Positions 15,247 to 24,572 of a stretch of DNA of 64,000 nt are shown one piece after another (positions within the stretch are counted from its first letter, which is position 1; each line of letters begins with the position of its first letter). Origin of the DNA: Coriobacterium glomerans PW2 (GTDB lineage Bacteria; Actinomycetota; Coriobacteriia; Coriobacteriales; Coriobacteriaceae); contig NC_015389.1 in the NCBI RefSeq assembly GCF_000195315.1, positions 372,001 to 436,000 on the forward strand, given 5' to 3'. The position numbers and the translations under genes were made by a program. Under the pieces are notes generated by a model, which made no database searches, was not told where the DNA came from, and was given only the letters and a program-made list of their open reading frames with translations.

Positions 15247-17850
15247 TTGCTTCTCGTCGGCCTGTGCGCGCGAGCAGAGGGCGCCGAAGAACGTGGGCAA
15301 CAGATCCCGCCGAACCAGATAACCGGTAAAAGTCCCGACCGCGCCGCCCCCTTGGACGATGCGGGCCAGAAACCCGCGGCGGTGGGCGACACGTTCTCAT
15401 TTCCCATCAAGGTGGGTACCAAGGCAGAGGTACCGTGCGAATTCAAGGTCACGAGCCCTGACACCGTCCAGGTGGGCAGAGGAACCAGGACGGCTATCTC
15501 ACCGGGCGAATCGGGAGCGGTCGTTCTTCCCTCCACGGTGAGCTCGAACGGCGTGGCGTATCGAGTGACAGCCATCGGAAGCAGTGCTTTCAAGGGCTGT
15601 AGTCTCATCACGACGACGGGTCTGAGGCCTGACGACACCATCACGGAGATCGGTGGTGAGGCCTATCGCAGTTGCGAAGCTCTCACGGAGACGGGGCTCG
15701 CGAACAACCCGAATGTTACGAAGGTCAGCTATTACGCCTTTTTCGGTTGCACCAGCTTGAAGACGACCGGCCTCGGCTCGAACAGAGTTCTCAGCACATT
15801 GGGCGAAGGCATGTTTGCCTCATGTACTGGGCTTGAGCACACCGGACTCGCTACGAATGAGGTCATCACCGATCTCAACGGCGCGTTCAGTGGATGCGAG
15901 GGTCTGATCGAGACCGGCCTCGCTGAAAACAAGACGATAACGAAGCTGACCGGAGGTTGCTTCTACGATGCGACGTCGCTGGTGAGCACGGGGCTCGAGA
16001 GCAACGATCACATAACAGAGCTGGGGAAAAGCGACTTTGCCCACTGCACGAGCCTGAAGACGACCGGGCTCGAGCACAACGTGGTGCAGAAGCTCGGTGA
16101 CTCCACGTTCTGGCAGTGCATCTCCCTGGAGTCAACCGGCTTGGAGACCAACACCAAGATCAAAAAGCTGGAAGATATGGAATTCGACATGTGCGAAAGT
16201 CTCAAGAGCACGGGGCTCGAGTCGAACCAAACAGTCTCCGAGATGGGCAGTTACGTCTTCACCGGTTGCACCTCGCTGCTCTCGACGGGTCTGGAGGCCA
16301 ACGCCACGATTATCGAGATTCCGCAGGAATCGTTTTCGGGTTGCACGGCGCTCACCTCGACCGGGCTCGAGAAGAACCAAACCGTGACGACCCTGTTCTA
16401 CTTCGCGTTCAAGGGCGACACGGCGCTCACCTCGACCGGCCTCACCTGCAACCGCACCGTATCCACCTTTTACTCCGAGGCGTTCTCTGGCTGCACGGCC
16501 CTGGGTATAGCCGATGACGTGACCGGGCAGGCCAACAAGGGCGATCTGGTCCTGAACCAGCCCGACTCCGGAGGCAAGCTCGTCTTGTCGGCCGACCTGT
16601 TCAAGGGATCGGGCTACGCCTCGCTGTATCTCATGTGCGACAAGGACCGGCTGGCCTTTTATCCGGACATGACCTTCTCCGATATCCCGCTCGAGAAGGT
16701 CTACGTTCCCGCCTCGTGGGCGGGCACCGACAGCTGGACCATCTGCGGCAGGACCTTCTCGGTATCCGACGGGACCCTCGTCATCATGGATCCCATCCAG
16801 TCGCTCTCGGTTGATCGAAAGCACATGACCTCGGACGCGGCGACGCTGAGCCTCTCGGCGAACGCGTCCTTCGAGATGGTCCTGTCGGGCGCGAGCTCGG
16901 GGAGCCTCGGCACGTACCGCGTATCCGTCGACGCGGCGGGCGCCCCCCAGCGGGTCAGCGTCGACATCCCCTCCGGATCGGGGCTCGGTCCGGCGGCCGA
17001 CGCGCTCGCCGCGGCGGTCTGCCCCGAGACGCCGGTGGCGTATCCGGCCGGCTCGCGCGGCCGCGGCTACAACGAGTCGACCGGATCCGCGAGCTGCGCG
17101 ATCGCAGCGGTGCGCTACGACGTCAGATTCGATGCCAACGCCGGGGTGGGATCGATCCCGGATGAGGCCATGGCATACGGTCAGAGCAAGAGGCTGAGCG
17201 CGAACGAGAACCTCATAACGAGGGAGAACTATGTGTTCAGCGGCTGGAACGCGAAAGCGGACGGCGGCGGAGACGGCTACGCCGACGGGGAGGCCGTCTC
17301 GAACCTGACGGATCTCGAGGGAGATGTCGTCACGCTGTTCGCCCAGTGGGAATCGGCCGTCTCGCTGCCGCTCGTCATCCACGGCCATGCGCTCGCCGAT
17401 GGCGGCGGGGGAGCGGCGCTTCCGGGCTGCGGCTTCGCGCTGGCCTCGCAGCCGGATGAGGACCACGAGATATACAGCGTCTACACCGACGAGGCCGAGA
17501 CGAAGCTCGTGGAGCGCTGGCCGATGATGACGGATGCGAACGGAGATCTGAATCTCTACGGCCTCTCTCCGGGCACCTATCACATCTTGAACCTGACGGC
17601 GCCGGCGGGCTACCAGCTCATGGCCGAGCCGCACGCCTTCACCGTCTTCGAGGACGGCGGGGTGAGCGTCGACGGCGGCGATCCCGTCAAGCCCGAGGAC
17701 GGGGTCGTCCGCATCGGCGTCGGCTTCGGGATCAATCCGGCTCTGCCCGGCACCGGCGGGCTCGTCCGGCCGCAGCTGGTTGCTCGCGGCGCCGCCGTGC
17801 TGGCGCTGTGGGCCGCGCTGCTCGCCCTCCGCGTGCGGCGCGTCGGCTGA
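15247..17850 (+). CDS. LPXTG-anchored leucine-rich-repeat surface protein, probably phase-variable
   Basis: BspA-like cell-wall protein. In this copy the frame lacks a good start: TTG at 15247 falls inside the signal peptide (LASIVLCAALTALLLVGLC begins upstream in the same open frame), which joins the ATG at 15092 only if the G run has 9 or 12 G. Domains by codon of the listed frame: about 13 repeats of 25 residues (pattern F-x-GCTSL-x-STGLE-N-x-T-I-x-x-L, about 100-425); a Listeria-Bacteroides repeat (VRFDANAGVGSIPDEAMAYG ... GWNAKADGG ... LFAQW, about 625-700); a SpaA/prealbumin-like fold (LYGLSPGTYHILNLTAPAGY); and the sortase signal LPGTGG with a hydrophobic tail and RVRRVG. Likely function is adhesion (inference). 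Confidence 0.85.
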   Translation: MLLVGLCARAEGAEERGQQIPPNQITGKSPDRAAPLDDAGQKPAAVGDTFSFPIKVGTKAEVPCEFKVTSPDTVQVGRGTRTAISPGESGAVVLPSTVSSNGVAYRVTAIGSSAFKGCSLITTTGLRPDDTITEIGGEAYRSCEALTETGLANNPNVTKVSYYAFFGCTSLKTTGLGSNRVLSTLGEGMFASCTGLEHTGLATNEVITDLNGAFSGCEGLIETGLAENKTITKLTGGCFYDATSLVSTGLESNDHITELGKSDFAHCTSLKTTGLEHNVVQKLGDSTFWQCISLESTGLETNTKIKKLEDMEFDMCESLKSTGLESNQTVSEMGSYVFTGCTSLLSTGLEANATIIEIPQESFSGCTALTSTGLEKNQTVTTLFYFAFKGDTALTSTGLTCNRTVSTFYSEAFSGCTALGIADDVTGQANKGDLVLNQPDSGGKLVLSADLFKGSGYASLYLMCDKDRLAFYPDMTFSDIPLEKVYVPASWAGTDSWTICGRTFSVSDGTLVIMDPIQSLSVDRKHMTSDAATLSLSANASFEMVLSGASSGSLGTYRVSVDAAGAPQRVSVDIPSGSGLGPAADALAAAVCPETPVAYPAGSRGRGYNESTGSASCAIAAVRYDVRFDANAGVGSIPDEAMAYGQSKRLSANENLITRENYVFSGWNAKADGGGDGYADGEAVSNLTDLEGDVVTLFAQWESAVSLPLVIHGHALADGGGGAALPGCGFALASQPDEDHEIYSVYTDEAETKLVERWPMMTDANGDLNLYGLSPGTYHILNLTAPAGYQLMAEPHAFTVFEDGGVSVDGGDPVKPEDGVVRIGVGFGINPALPGTGGLVRPQLVARGAAVLALWAALLALRVRRVG

Positions 17851-17984
17851 GGCCCGCGCGCGAGCTCGCCGGCTGATACGGCGATCGCGATGTCATCATG
17901 GCGCGCCGCGCGCACCTCCCGATGGCTGGAGGCGACCGCTTCGGGTATGATACCTGAAGTTGCAACCCGCTGATCGGCAGCACT

Positions 17985-18063
17985 GCCCTCATGAGCCCTT
18001 GCCCCGCACTCCTGGGGAGTTATTATCGGGCATGAGGGCGCCGATGAGCCCATATCCCAGGAG
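17985..18063 (+). promoter_or_regulatory. Structured leader with alternative pairings that hide the Shine-Dalgarno
   Basis: CTCCTGGG (18009-18016) is fully complementary to CCCAGGAG (18056-18063), which contains the AGGAG of the P-type ATPase ribosome binding site. GCCCTCATG (17985-17993) is fully complementary to CATGAGGGC (18031-18039), inside the loop of the first stem. ATGAGCCC occurs at both 17991 and 18044. The GGGGAGT next to the first stem recalls the yybP-ykoY (Mn2+) riboswitch, but the interior is too short for that class. Probably a translational control element, ligand unknown. Confidence 0.5.
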
Positions 18064-18075
18064 GGGGCTTTTCAT

Positions 18076-20763
18076 ATGAAAAGAGAATATCTGGCGTCGA
18101 CAGAGGAAGTGCTCTCAGAGCTGTCATCCGATGAGAGAGACGGTCTTGCCGAGAAAGCCGCTCGTGAGCGCATGGAGCAGGTGGGACCGAACAGGCTTGA
18201 GAAGGACAGCGGCGACCCCCTTTGGAGACGCTTTATCGCCCAGATGGCGGATCCGATGATTCTGCTGCTGCTCGCCGCTGCCATCATCTCGGCGCTCACC
18301 GGAGCGGTCCAAGGTGGGGAGGGTATCGCAGACGTCGCCATCATCTTGTTCGTCGTCGTCGTGAACGCCGTTCTCGGCGTCGTCCAACAGACCAAGGCCG
18401 AGGCTGCCTTGGATGCCCTGCAGCAGATGTCCGCCGATCAATCGCGGGTCGTGCGAGAGGGAGCTCTGCGCGAGCTGCCCTCCGCCGATCTCGTTCCCGG
18501 TGACATCGTACTGCTCGAGGCCGGCGACTCGATCCCGGCGGATGCCCGCGTGCTCGAGTCCGCATCGCTGAAGATTGAGGAGTCGGCGCTGACCGGAGAG
18601 TCGCTCCCGCAGACCAAGGGGATCGAGCCCCTCTCACCGGTATCAGGAGATGATGACATCTCGCTCGGTGACCGCACCAATATGGTCTATATGGGCTCGG
18701 CTGTCGTCTACGGTCGGGGGCGCGCCGTCGTCACCGCGACGGGCATGGACACGGAGATGGGTCGAATCGCCGGCGCGCTCACGACAGCTAAAAAGGAGCA
18801 GACGCCGCTCCAGATCAAGCTCGCGCAGCTTTCGAGGATCTTGACGGGCATGGTGATTGCGATCTGCGCTGTCATCGTCGTCGTCGACTTGGTTCGTCAT
18901 GGCGCTCAGCTTCTCTCTCATCCCGCCCTCATGATCAACACCTTCATGGTCGCCGTGTCGCTTGCTGTCGCGGCCATTCCCGAGGGGCTCGTCGCGGTGG
19001 TGACCATTGTTTTGTCGATCGGGGTCACCAAGATGAGCCGCCGTCACGCCATCATTCGCAGGCTCACCGCCGTCGAGACCCTGGGCTCGACGCAGATCAT
19101 CTGCACAGACAAGACGGGCACGCTCACGCAGAATCGGATGAGCGTAGTCGAGCACGAGCTGGAAGGGCCGCAGGATCTGCATCTGAGGGCGATGGCTCTG
19201 TGCTCTGATGCCGTATGGGACGCCGAAGCAGGCGAGGCCACAGGTGAGCCCACGGAGAGCGCCCTGGTGAACGATGCCGCCGAGCACGGGTTCTACCGAT
19301 CGGGGCAGGCGCGGCGCTATCAACGCGTGGCCGAGGTCCCCTTCGACTCCGCTCGAAAGATGATGTCGGTGGTCGTCCAGACACCCGACGGCCGATTCGA
19401 GCAGTACACGAAGGGCGCTCCCGACGAGATCCTGAAGCGATGCACGCGGGTGATGCGCGCCGACGGCAGCTCGACCGAGATGAGCGCCGCCTGTCGAGAC
19501 TCGATTCTCGCTCGGAACAAATCCATGGCGGACAGAGCACTTCGCGTGCTGGCCGTCGCCGTCCGCTTTCATGCGGAGCGCCCCGCTGCCGATGAAGTCG
19601 ACGCTCTTGAGCGCGATCTTGCATTCGTCGGCCTCTCGGGTATGATCGATCCGATCCGACCCGAGGTCGCAGATGCCATCGCCGAAGCGAAGGGAGCGGG
19701 CATGCGTCCGGTCATGATCACCGGGGATCACATCGACACGGCGATCGCGATCGCACGCGATCTCAAGATCATCGATTCCAAGCTCGAGGCGCTCACCGGC
19801 TCGCAGCTCAGTCGGATGTCCGATGCCGATCTGCGCGAGCAGGTGACCCGCTACAGCGTCTACGCCCGTGTGCAGCCCGAGCACAAGACCAGAATCGTTC
19901 GCGCCTGGCAGTCGCGGCACCGCGTCGTCGCCATGACCGGCGACGGCGTGAACGACGCCCCCTCCATCAAGCGAGCCGACATCGGCATAGGAATGGGAAT
20001 CACCGGCACCGATGTCACGAAGAATGTCGCGGACATGGTGCTCGCCGATGACAACTTCGCGACCATCGTCAGCGCTGTCGAGGAGGGCCGGCGCATCTAC
20101 GACAACATCCGCAAGGTCATCCAATTTCTGCTTTCAGCCAATCTCGCCGAGGTCTTCTCGGTCTTTTTCGCCACCATGATCGGCTTCACGATCTTCCAGC
20201 CCGTCCAGCTTCTGTGGATCAACCTCATCACCGATTGCGCTCCGGCGCTCGCGCTCGGCATGGAGCCCGCCGAGGGCGATGTGATGAAGCGCAGACCGCG
20301 ATCGGCCAACGACGGGGTCTTCGCAGATGGCATGGGGCTCGATTGCATCGTGCAGGGTATCGTGATCACCGCCCTCGTCGTGGTCTCGTTTTTCATCGGC
20401 TCGTATCTCGAGGTCGGCACACTCGACTGGGCTGCCATGATAGACGGTCACGCGGCGCTCGAGGGGACGACCATGGCCTTCATCACCTTGTCGATGGTCG
20501 AGATATTCCACTCGTTCAACATGCGCAGCCGCCGAGCCTCGATTCTCGGATTTCCGAATCGCAACCCCTGGCTGTGGGCGTCCGCGGTGCTGGCCCTGGC
20601 GCTCACATCCGCGGTCGTGGAGATCGGGCCTTTGGCCGAGGTCTTCGGGTTCAGGGAGCTCTCCGTTGAGACCTACGGAATCGCGCTTCTGCTGGCGGTG
20701 CTCATCATTCCGGCCATGGAGCTGTACAAGGCGATCATGAGACGCCAGAAGCGAAGGGGATGA
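18076..20763 (+). CDS. P2-type cation-transporting ATPase, calcium pump-like
   Basis: 895-residue integral membrane pump of the SERCA/PMCA-like P-type ATPases, expected to export Ca2+ (or Mn2+). Order of features: cation ATPase N-terminal segment; M1-M2; actuator loop with ALTGESLPQ; M4 with VAAIPEGLVAVV (site II Glu); phosphorylation site CTDKTGTLTQ; nucleotide-binding part with KGAPDEILKRC; hinge TGDGVNDAPSIKRADIGIG; M6 with WINLITDCAPALALGMEP, whose Asn, Thr and Asp match the SERCA site II ligands. AGGAGG is 11 bases before the ATG and is buried in a hairpin. It is followed by rsgA after an 80-base gap. Confidence 0.9.
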   Translation: MKREYLASTEEVLSELSSDERDGLAEKAARERMEQVGPNRLEKDSGDPLWRRFIAQMADPMILLLLAAAIISALTGAVQGGEGIADVAIILFVVVVNAVLGVVQQTKAEAALDALQQMSADQSRVVREGALRELPSADLVPGDIVLLEAGDSIPADARVLESASLKIEESALTGESLPQTKGIEPLSPVSGDDDISLGDRTNMVYMGSAVVYGRGRAVVTATGMDTEMGRIAGALTTAKKEQTPLQIKLAQLSRILTGMVIAICAVIVVVDLVRHGAQLLSHPALMINTFMVAVSLAVAAIPEGLVAVVTIVLSIGVTKMSRRHAIIRRLTAVETLGSTQIICTDKTGTLTQNRMSVVEHELEGPQDLHLRAMALCSDAVWDAEAGEATGEPTESALVNDAAEHGFYRSGQARRYQRVAEVPFDSARKMMSVVVQTPDGRFEQYTKGAPDEILKRCTRVMRADGSSTEMSAACRDSILARNKSMADRALRVLAVAVRFHAERPAADEVDALERDLAFVGLSGMIDPIRPEVADAIAEAKGAGMRPVMITGDHIDTAIAIARDLKIIDSKLEALTGSQLSRMSDADLREQVTRYSVYARVQPEHKTRIVRAWQSRHRVVAMTGDGVNDAPSIKRADIGIGMGITGTDVTKNVADMVLADDNFATIVSAVEEGRRIYDNIRKVIQFLLSANLAEVFSVFFATMIGFTIFQPVQLLWINLITDCAPALALGMEPAEGDVMKRRPRSANDGVFADGMGLDCIVQGIVITALVVVSFFIGSYLEVGTLDWAAMIDGHAALEGTTMAFITLSMVEIFHSFNMRSRRASILGFPNRNPWLWASAVLALALTSAVVEIGPLAEVFGFRELSVETYGIALLLAVLIIPAMELYKAIMRRQKRRG

Positions 20764-20843
20764 TGGGGCCCGCGCAGCGGGGCGATGCGCTACACTGAGC
20801 GAGTGATTGCTCGCTGATGAGAAAGACGGATCTGGAGAGGTGC

Positions 20844-21965
20844 ATGACGAAGGCGGGATCGAGACGACATCGGCAAGAGCGCGTCGGGCGCACGCGGACA
20901 CGCGACGCGCGTTCGGCGAGGCCTGCACCTCTACAGGATGTTCCGACGTTCTCCGATCTGCGTCTCGATGATGTTCAGCTCGCAGCCCTCGAGCGCCGCC
21001 GCGAGCAAGCCGAATGCCCGCAGAATCTGCATCCTGCCTGCGTCGTCCGTCTCGATCGGGGCCTGCCCCAGGTGGTCACCGAGCGCGATGTCATTCGCGC
21101 GGAGCATGCGGTGGCATTTGCCCATGACCGCGACGTTCTGCCTGCGGTGGGCGACTGGGTCGTCGTTCGATGCACTCCAGGGCACGATCAGGGCGTCATC
21201 GAAGAGGTCCTGCCGAGACGCACCACGTTTGGACGGTGGCGCGGCCGCAACCGCGCGCAGCGACAGGTGCTGTGCGCCAACGTTGACACGATCCTCATCA
21301 TGCAGGCGCTCGGCGCAGGTGAGCTCTTGCTCGACCGCATCGCTCGCTCGCTCGTTCTGGCCAACGACTGCGGGGCGCGTCCGCAGGTCGTTCTCACGAA
21401 GGCGGATCGCTGCCCTGCTACCTGGCGCGATGAGGCGATCGCGCGCGTCAGCCGCCTCGTGGGCACCGGTGGGCACGTCATCGTGACCTCTGCGGCCAAA
21501 CGGTCTGGGTTGGAGGCAGTGCTGGCTGCGGTTCCACCGCTCTCACTGGCCATGACCCTGGGAGAGTCCGGTGTCGGCAAATCAACTCTTGTGAACACCC
21601 TGCTCGGCAGGGAGACGCTCGCGACCGCCGATGTGCGCGCCCGCGACGACGCGGGGCGGCACACAACGGTCGCCCGCGTGCTCATCGCGCTTCCCGGAGC
21701 CGGCGTCATCGCTGATGCGCCCGGCTTGCGCAGCCTTCAGCTCGTCGGACACGAACGCGGCCTCGCGCAGACATTCCCCGAGATCGTTCGCGCCTCGTCC
21801 GCTTGCCGCTTCAGCGACTGCTCTCATAGGAGGGAGCCGGGCTGCGCGATACGCGCTGCCGTGGATGAGGGGAAGATCGACCCGGTGCGTCTGGACGCCT
21901 TCCTGTCGATCGCAGAGGAGATGCGCGTGTCCGCCCAGAGCCTTGATCCGGATATCCATCTGTAA
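20844..21965 (+). CDS. rsgA: Ribosome small-subunit-dependent GTPase A
   Basis: About 373 residues; a circularly permuted GTPase that helps 30S subunit maturation. The order of motifs is diagnostic: OB-fold (DVLPAVGDWVVVRC), then G4 (VLTKAD), then G1 (GESGVGKSTLVN), then G3 (DAPGL), with the C-terminal zinc motif CRFSDCSHRREPGCAI. ATG at 20844 has GGAGAGG 4-5 bases upstream; an in-frame ATG at 20817 lacks one. The N-terminal 30 residues are basic and variable. A GAAA-loop hairpin lies about 70 bases after the stop. Confidence 0.92.
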   Translation: MTKAGSRRHRQERVGRTRTRDARSARPAPLQDVPTFSDLRLDDVQLAALERRREQAECPQNLHPACVVRLDRGLPQVVTERDVIRAEHAVAFAHDRDVLPAVGDWVVVRCTPGHDQGVIEEVLPRRTTFGRWRGRNRAQRQVLCANVDTILIMQALGAGELLLDRIARSLVLANDCGARPQVVLTKADRCPATWRDEAIARVSRLVGTGGHVIVTSAAKRSGLEAVLAAVPPLSLAMTLGESGVGKSTLVNTLLGRETLATADVRARDDAGRHTTVARVLIALPGAGVIADAPGLRSLQLVGHERGLAQTFPEIVRASSACRFSDCSHRREPGCAIRAAVDEGKIDPVRLDAFLSIAEEMRVSAQSLDPDIHL

Positions 21966-22032
21966 GACGGTCCGCCTGAAACGGAAGCGATCCGCTCGAT
22001 GGACCGCGGCCTTTCGGCTCTTCGCGAGCACG

Positions 22033-22048
22033 GTGCCCGAAAGGGCAC
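22033..22048 (+). terminator. Possible terminator after rsgA
   Basis: GTGCCC-GAAA-GGGCAC hairpin (stable tetraloop) followed by GCGCTTTATT. The stem is short and the T-run weak, so support is modest. Confidence 0.4.
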
Positions 22049-22094
22049 GCGCTTTATTGACGCGGCATGTCAGGTGAGCTGCTGATCTGCAGGT

Positions 22095-22122
22095 TTGGAA
22101 AACGACAAGATATTGGTAAGAT
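22095..22122 (+). promoter_or_regulatory. Possible promoter of the Tad operon
   Basis: TTGGAA, 16-base spacer, TAAGAT; 4/6 matches to each sigma-70 element. It is the best candidate in the 265-base gap before the first Tad gene, giving a leader of about 100 bases. Confidence 0.35.
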
Positions 22123-22186
22123 CGGCGGAGACAACCTTCGTTTCTCGTCCCCCCTCCACGCTTTCTCTCCGATCATATGAGTCGAG

Positions 22187-22203
22187 GGGCCCGCTTCGGG
22201 CCC
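22187..22203 (+). promoter_or_regulatory. GC hairpin in the Tad leader
   Basis: GGGCCCG-CTT-CGGGCCC perfect stem, about 28 bases before the TTG start of the first Tad gene. No T-run follows; it may tune translation or transcript stability. Confidence 0.35.
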
Positions 22204-22230
22204 GACCGGTTCTCATCGAGAGGGGGCGTC

Positions 22231-22902
22231 TTGAATCGAACGATTCGCATAGCTCTGAGCGTCGCGTCAGGAGCTCTGGCGATCTTCCTCTCGCTGTCCT
22301 ACGCCTCCTCTGTGCGCTCCGAGGCGGATCGCGTTCAAGCCGATGCCCTTGCCAGATACGGCGGGGATCTCGTCTCGGTATGCGTGGCGACGCGCACCAT
22401 CGAGCCCGGTGAGACACTCGACGAGACCAATGTTCAGGTCAAGGAGTGGGTGGCGAGTCTGCTGCCGCAAGGTGCGGCAACTTCGCTTCGGGATGTCGCG
22501 GGGACGCGTGTGACCTCGCGCGTTCCCAGCCACGCGGTGCTGTGCCCCGTCTACACCGAGACATCCGGGGAGACGCTCGATGTGCCATCGGGCAAGGTGG
22601 CGGTTTCTGTACCGGTCGATGATCAGCATGCGCTGGGTGGAGCGGTCGAGTCTGGAGACACGGTCGATGTGTACGTCTCCAAAGACGGCCTCTCCGATCG
22701 GCTGTGCGAGGCGCGCATCATCGACACGAGTTCGCGCGACAGCAGCGCGGACACCGCTATGAAATGGGCGACCCTGGCTGTCGACCCCGATACCGTCAAA
22801 GAGCTTCTGGCTGCGATCGCACGCGGCTCGGTCAGTCTTACGATGCCGGCGCCCTCCACCGATGCGAAGGCCTCGGCAACTTCGGGAGGTGGACGCTCAT
22901 GA
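22231..22902 (+). CDS. cpaB: Flp pilus assembly protein CpaB/RcpC-like (SAF domain)
   Basis: About 223 residues. An N-terminal membrane segment (IALSVASGALAIFLSLSY) is followed by a SAF domain: VATRTIEPGETLDETNVQVK, SRVPSHAVLCPVYT, VPVDDQHALGGAVESGDTVD. CpaB proteins help assemble Tad pili. A TTG start is chosen because GAGAGGGGG lies five bases before it and the hydrophobic segment begins soon after; upstream in-frame codons cross the leader hairpin. First gene of a run of eleven overlapping or closely spaced genes; its stop overlaps the next start (ATGA). Confidence 0.8.
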   Translation: MNRTIRIALSVASGALAIFLSLSYASSVRSEADRVQADALARYGGDLVSVCVATRTIEPGETLDETNVQVKEWVASLLPQGAATSLRDVAGTRVTSRVPSHAVLCPVYTETSGETLDVPSGKVAVSVPVDDQHALGGAVESGDTVDVYVSKDGLSDRLCEARIIDTSSRDSSADTAMKWATLAVDPDTVKELLAAIARGSVSLTMPAPSTDAKASATSGGGRS

Positions 22903-24572
22903 GGCCCGTCTGGTTCGCATGCTGCTCATGCGCGGAATTCGGCATCGTGCACAACGAGGTCCGGACTCGCGATCCCGCGGCCCAGATTCTGCGCATCCAA
23001 GCGCTCTCCACGGTGGCGAGCGTGATGAGCTCGTTTCCCGGACAGTGCGCTGGCATCGTCATCTATGCGTGCTCGGGGAGCGACGGCGAGCTTGAACGCG
23101 GCATAGCCGAGCTTTGCGCGATCGATTCCCATCTCAGGATCATCATCGCGCTCGACCGACTCGATCCGGCGTATATCGCGCGTCTGTTCCACGCAGGCGC
23201 CTCAGAGGTCATCGCGGCAGGCGGGGGAACCCATTCTACCGAGAGCGATAACAAGGCATACACGGAGGAGAGGGCAGACAAATCCGAGGTATGCCCCCCT
23301 GAGCGCGATGACGGCAGATCCGGGGGGCCCGCTGAGGCCACAAGCTGCGACCCTAAGCGACTCCGGGCCGCCGGTCCGGCACGGGCCCCTTGGGATATCG
23401 ATCCGGACGGACTCGATCGCGACGTTCCCTTCGAGGAAACTGATCTCTTGCCAGACGAGGCGGACTGCGACTTCGAGAAGCTCGCAGCGCGTTCGAGGGC
23501 GGCAAAGGTCTACGGTGCTTTTGCCGGGCGCGCAGAAGAGCCAAAGGATCCCGGCGAGACGGCCGGAACGACGCGGGTTCTGGGCGAGTGCAATCGATTC
23601 GAGTCGGCAAGTTCTCCAGGCGAACAGCGGCCGTCTCAGCCATCAGGCAAGCTCACGGCAGCCGCTCTCGAGCAGAATCCATCGGCTGCGCGGGCGGGCA
23701 GCGTCGATGCGCGCGTCAGCTCGGAAAAATCGCACGCGCCCCTCATCGCGGCGATATCGGGGCGCGGTGGTTGCGGCAAGACGACCATCGTCGCCTCGAT
23801 GGCCTGCTGCGCCGCCCAGCTCGGTCTCAGATGCGCCGTGATCGATCTCGATCTCATGTTCGGCAACCTGTACGACCTCATGGGTCTGGACAGCGCCAGC
23901 GATCTCGCTGCGCTCATTCCCTGCGCGGCAACAGGTGCCCTGCGCGAAGAGGACATCGTCAGGACGTCGATGCGCGTATGTCCGGGTCTCTCGCTGTGGG
24001 GCCCGCTCGCGGCGCCCGAGCAGGCCGAGCTCATGCATCAGCCGGTTGAGATGCTCCTCGAGACGCTTCGACGCGAGTCGGACGTGGTTCTTATCGATAC
24101 CTCGACATTCTGGGGGGATGCCGTCGCAGGTGCCGTCGCCCTCAGCGATCGGTGTCTGGTGGTGGGAGATCAGGCGACCTCCTCTCCCGTCTCGGTCAAG
24201 CGTGTGATATCGCTGGCGAATAGCATCGGTGTTCCTCGCACTCGTATGACCTGCGTCATCAACCGCTTCGGATCCCAGATGTGCAAGGAGGACCACGCGA
24301 TGCGCCTTGAGATGGCAGCGGCGCTCAGCTCCAAGGCGCGCATACTCGACGGAGGCGCCGACGTGCCCGGAATGCTCTCGTTCGGTCGCGTCCGCGAACT
24401 CATGGAGCACTCGGGTGCCTATGCCGATAGCGTGCGTTCGTTCACGCTGCGCACGCTCGCGGAACTGGGATGTCGCGTCGATCAGTGGGCGGCTCAGCCG
24501 ACCCCCGAATGCACTCGACGGGGTCTCGGCCTGCGGCTGCCGTGGGCGAGGCAAAAGAGGAATCGATCATGA
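22899..24572 (+). CDS. tadZ: Tad pilus localisation ATPase (TadZ/CpaE-like)
   Basis: 557 residues. The N-terminus (about 1-110) resembles the receiver-like domain of TadZ/CpaE; a poorly conserved linker follows (about 120-280). A ParA/MinD-type ATPase comes next, with the deviant P-loop SGRGGCGKTTIVASMAC (about 287), CAVIDLDLMFGNLYDLMGLD and VVLIDTSTFWGD. In Tad systems this protein positions the pilus machine at the membrane. Start and stop overlap the neighbours by four bases on each side, indicating coupled translation. Confidence 0.82.
   Translation: MRPVWFACCSCAEFGIVHNEVRTRDPAAQILRIQALSTVASVMSSFPGQCAGIVIYACSGSDGELERGIAELCAIDSHLRIIIALDRLDPAYIARLFHAGASEVIAAGGGTHSTESDNKAYTEERADKSEVCPPERDDGRSGGPAEATSCDPKRLRAAGPARAPWDIDPDGLDRDVPFEETDLLPDEADCDFEKLAARSRAAKVYGAFAGRAEEPKDPGETAGTTRVLGECNRFESASSPGEQRPSQPSGKLTAAALEQNPSAARAGSVDARVSSEKSHAPLIAAISGRGGCGKTTIVASMACCAAQLGLRCAVIDLDLMFGNLYDLMGLDSASDLAALIPCAATGALREEDIVRTSMRVCPGLSLWGPLAAPEQAELMHQPVEMLLETLRRESDVVLIDTSTFWGDAVAGAVALSDRCLVVGDQATSSPVSVKRVISLANSIGVPRTRMTCVINRFGSQMCKEDHAMRLEMAAALSSKARILDGGADVPGMLSFGRVRELMEHSGAYADSVRSFTLRTLAELGCRVDQWAAQPTPECTRRGLGLRLPWARQKRNRS

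Noticed and set aside
16132-17634. 500-codon frame antisense to the LRR surface gene
   Set aside because: Arg/Val/Gly-rich translation produced by GC-biased third positions of the real gene; no domain.
18009-18063. Canonical yybP-ykoY manganese riboswitch
   Set aside because: GGGGAGT is present next to a stem, but the interval between the stem arms (39 bases) is too short for the known four-helix architecture.
18643-20124. 493-codon frame antisense to the P-type ATPase
   Set aside because: Lies wholly within a gene with all P-type signatures; His/Asp-rich composition typical of a shadow frame.
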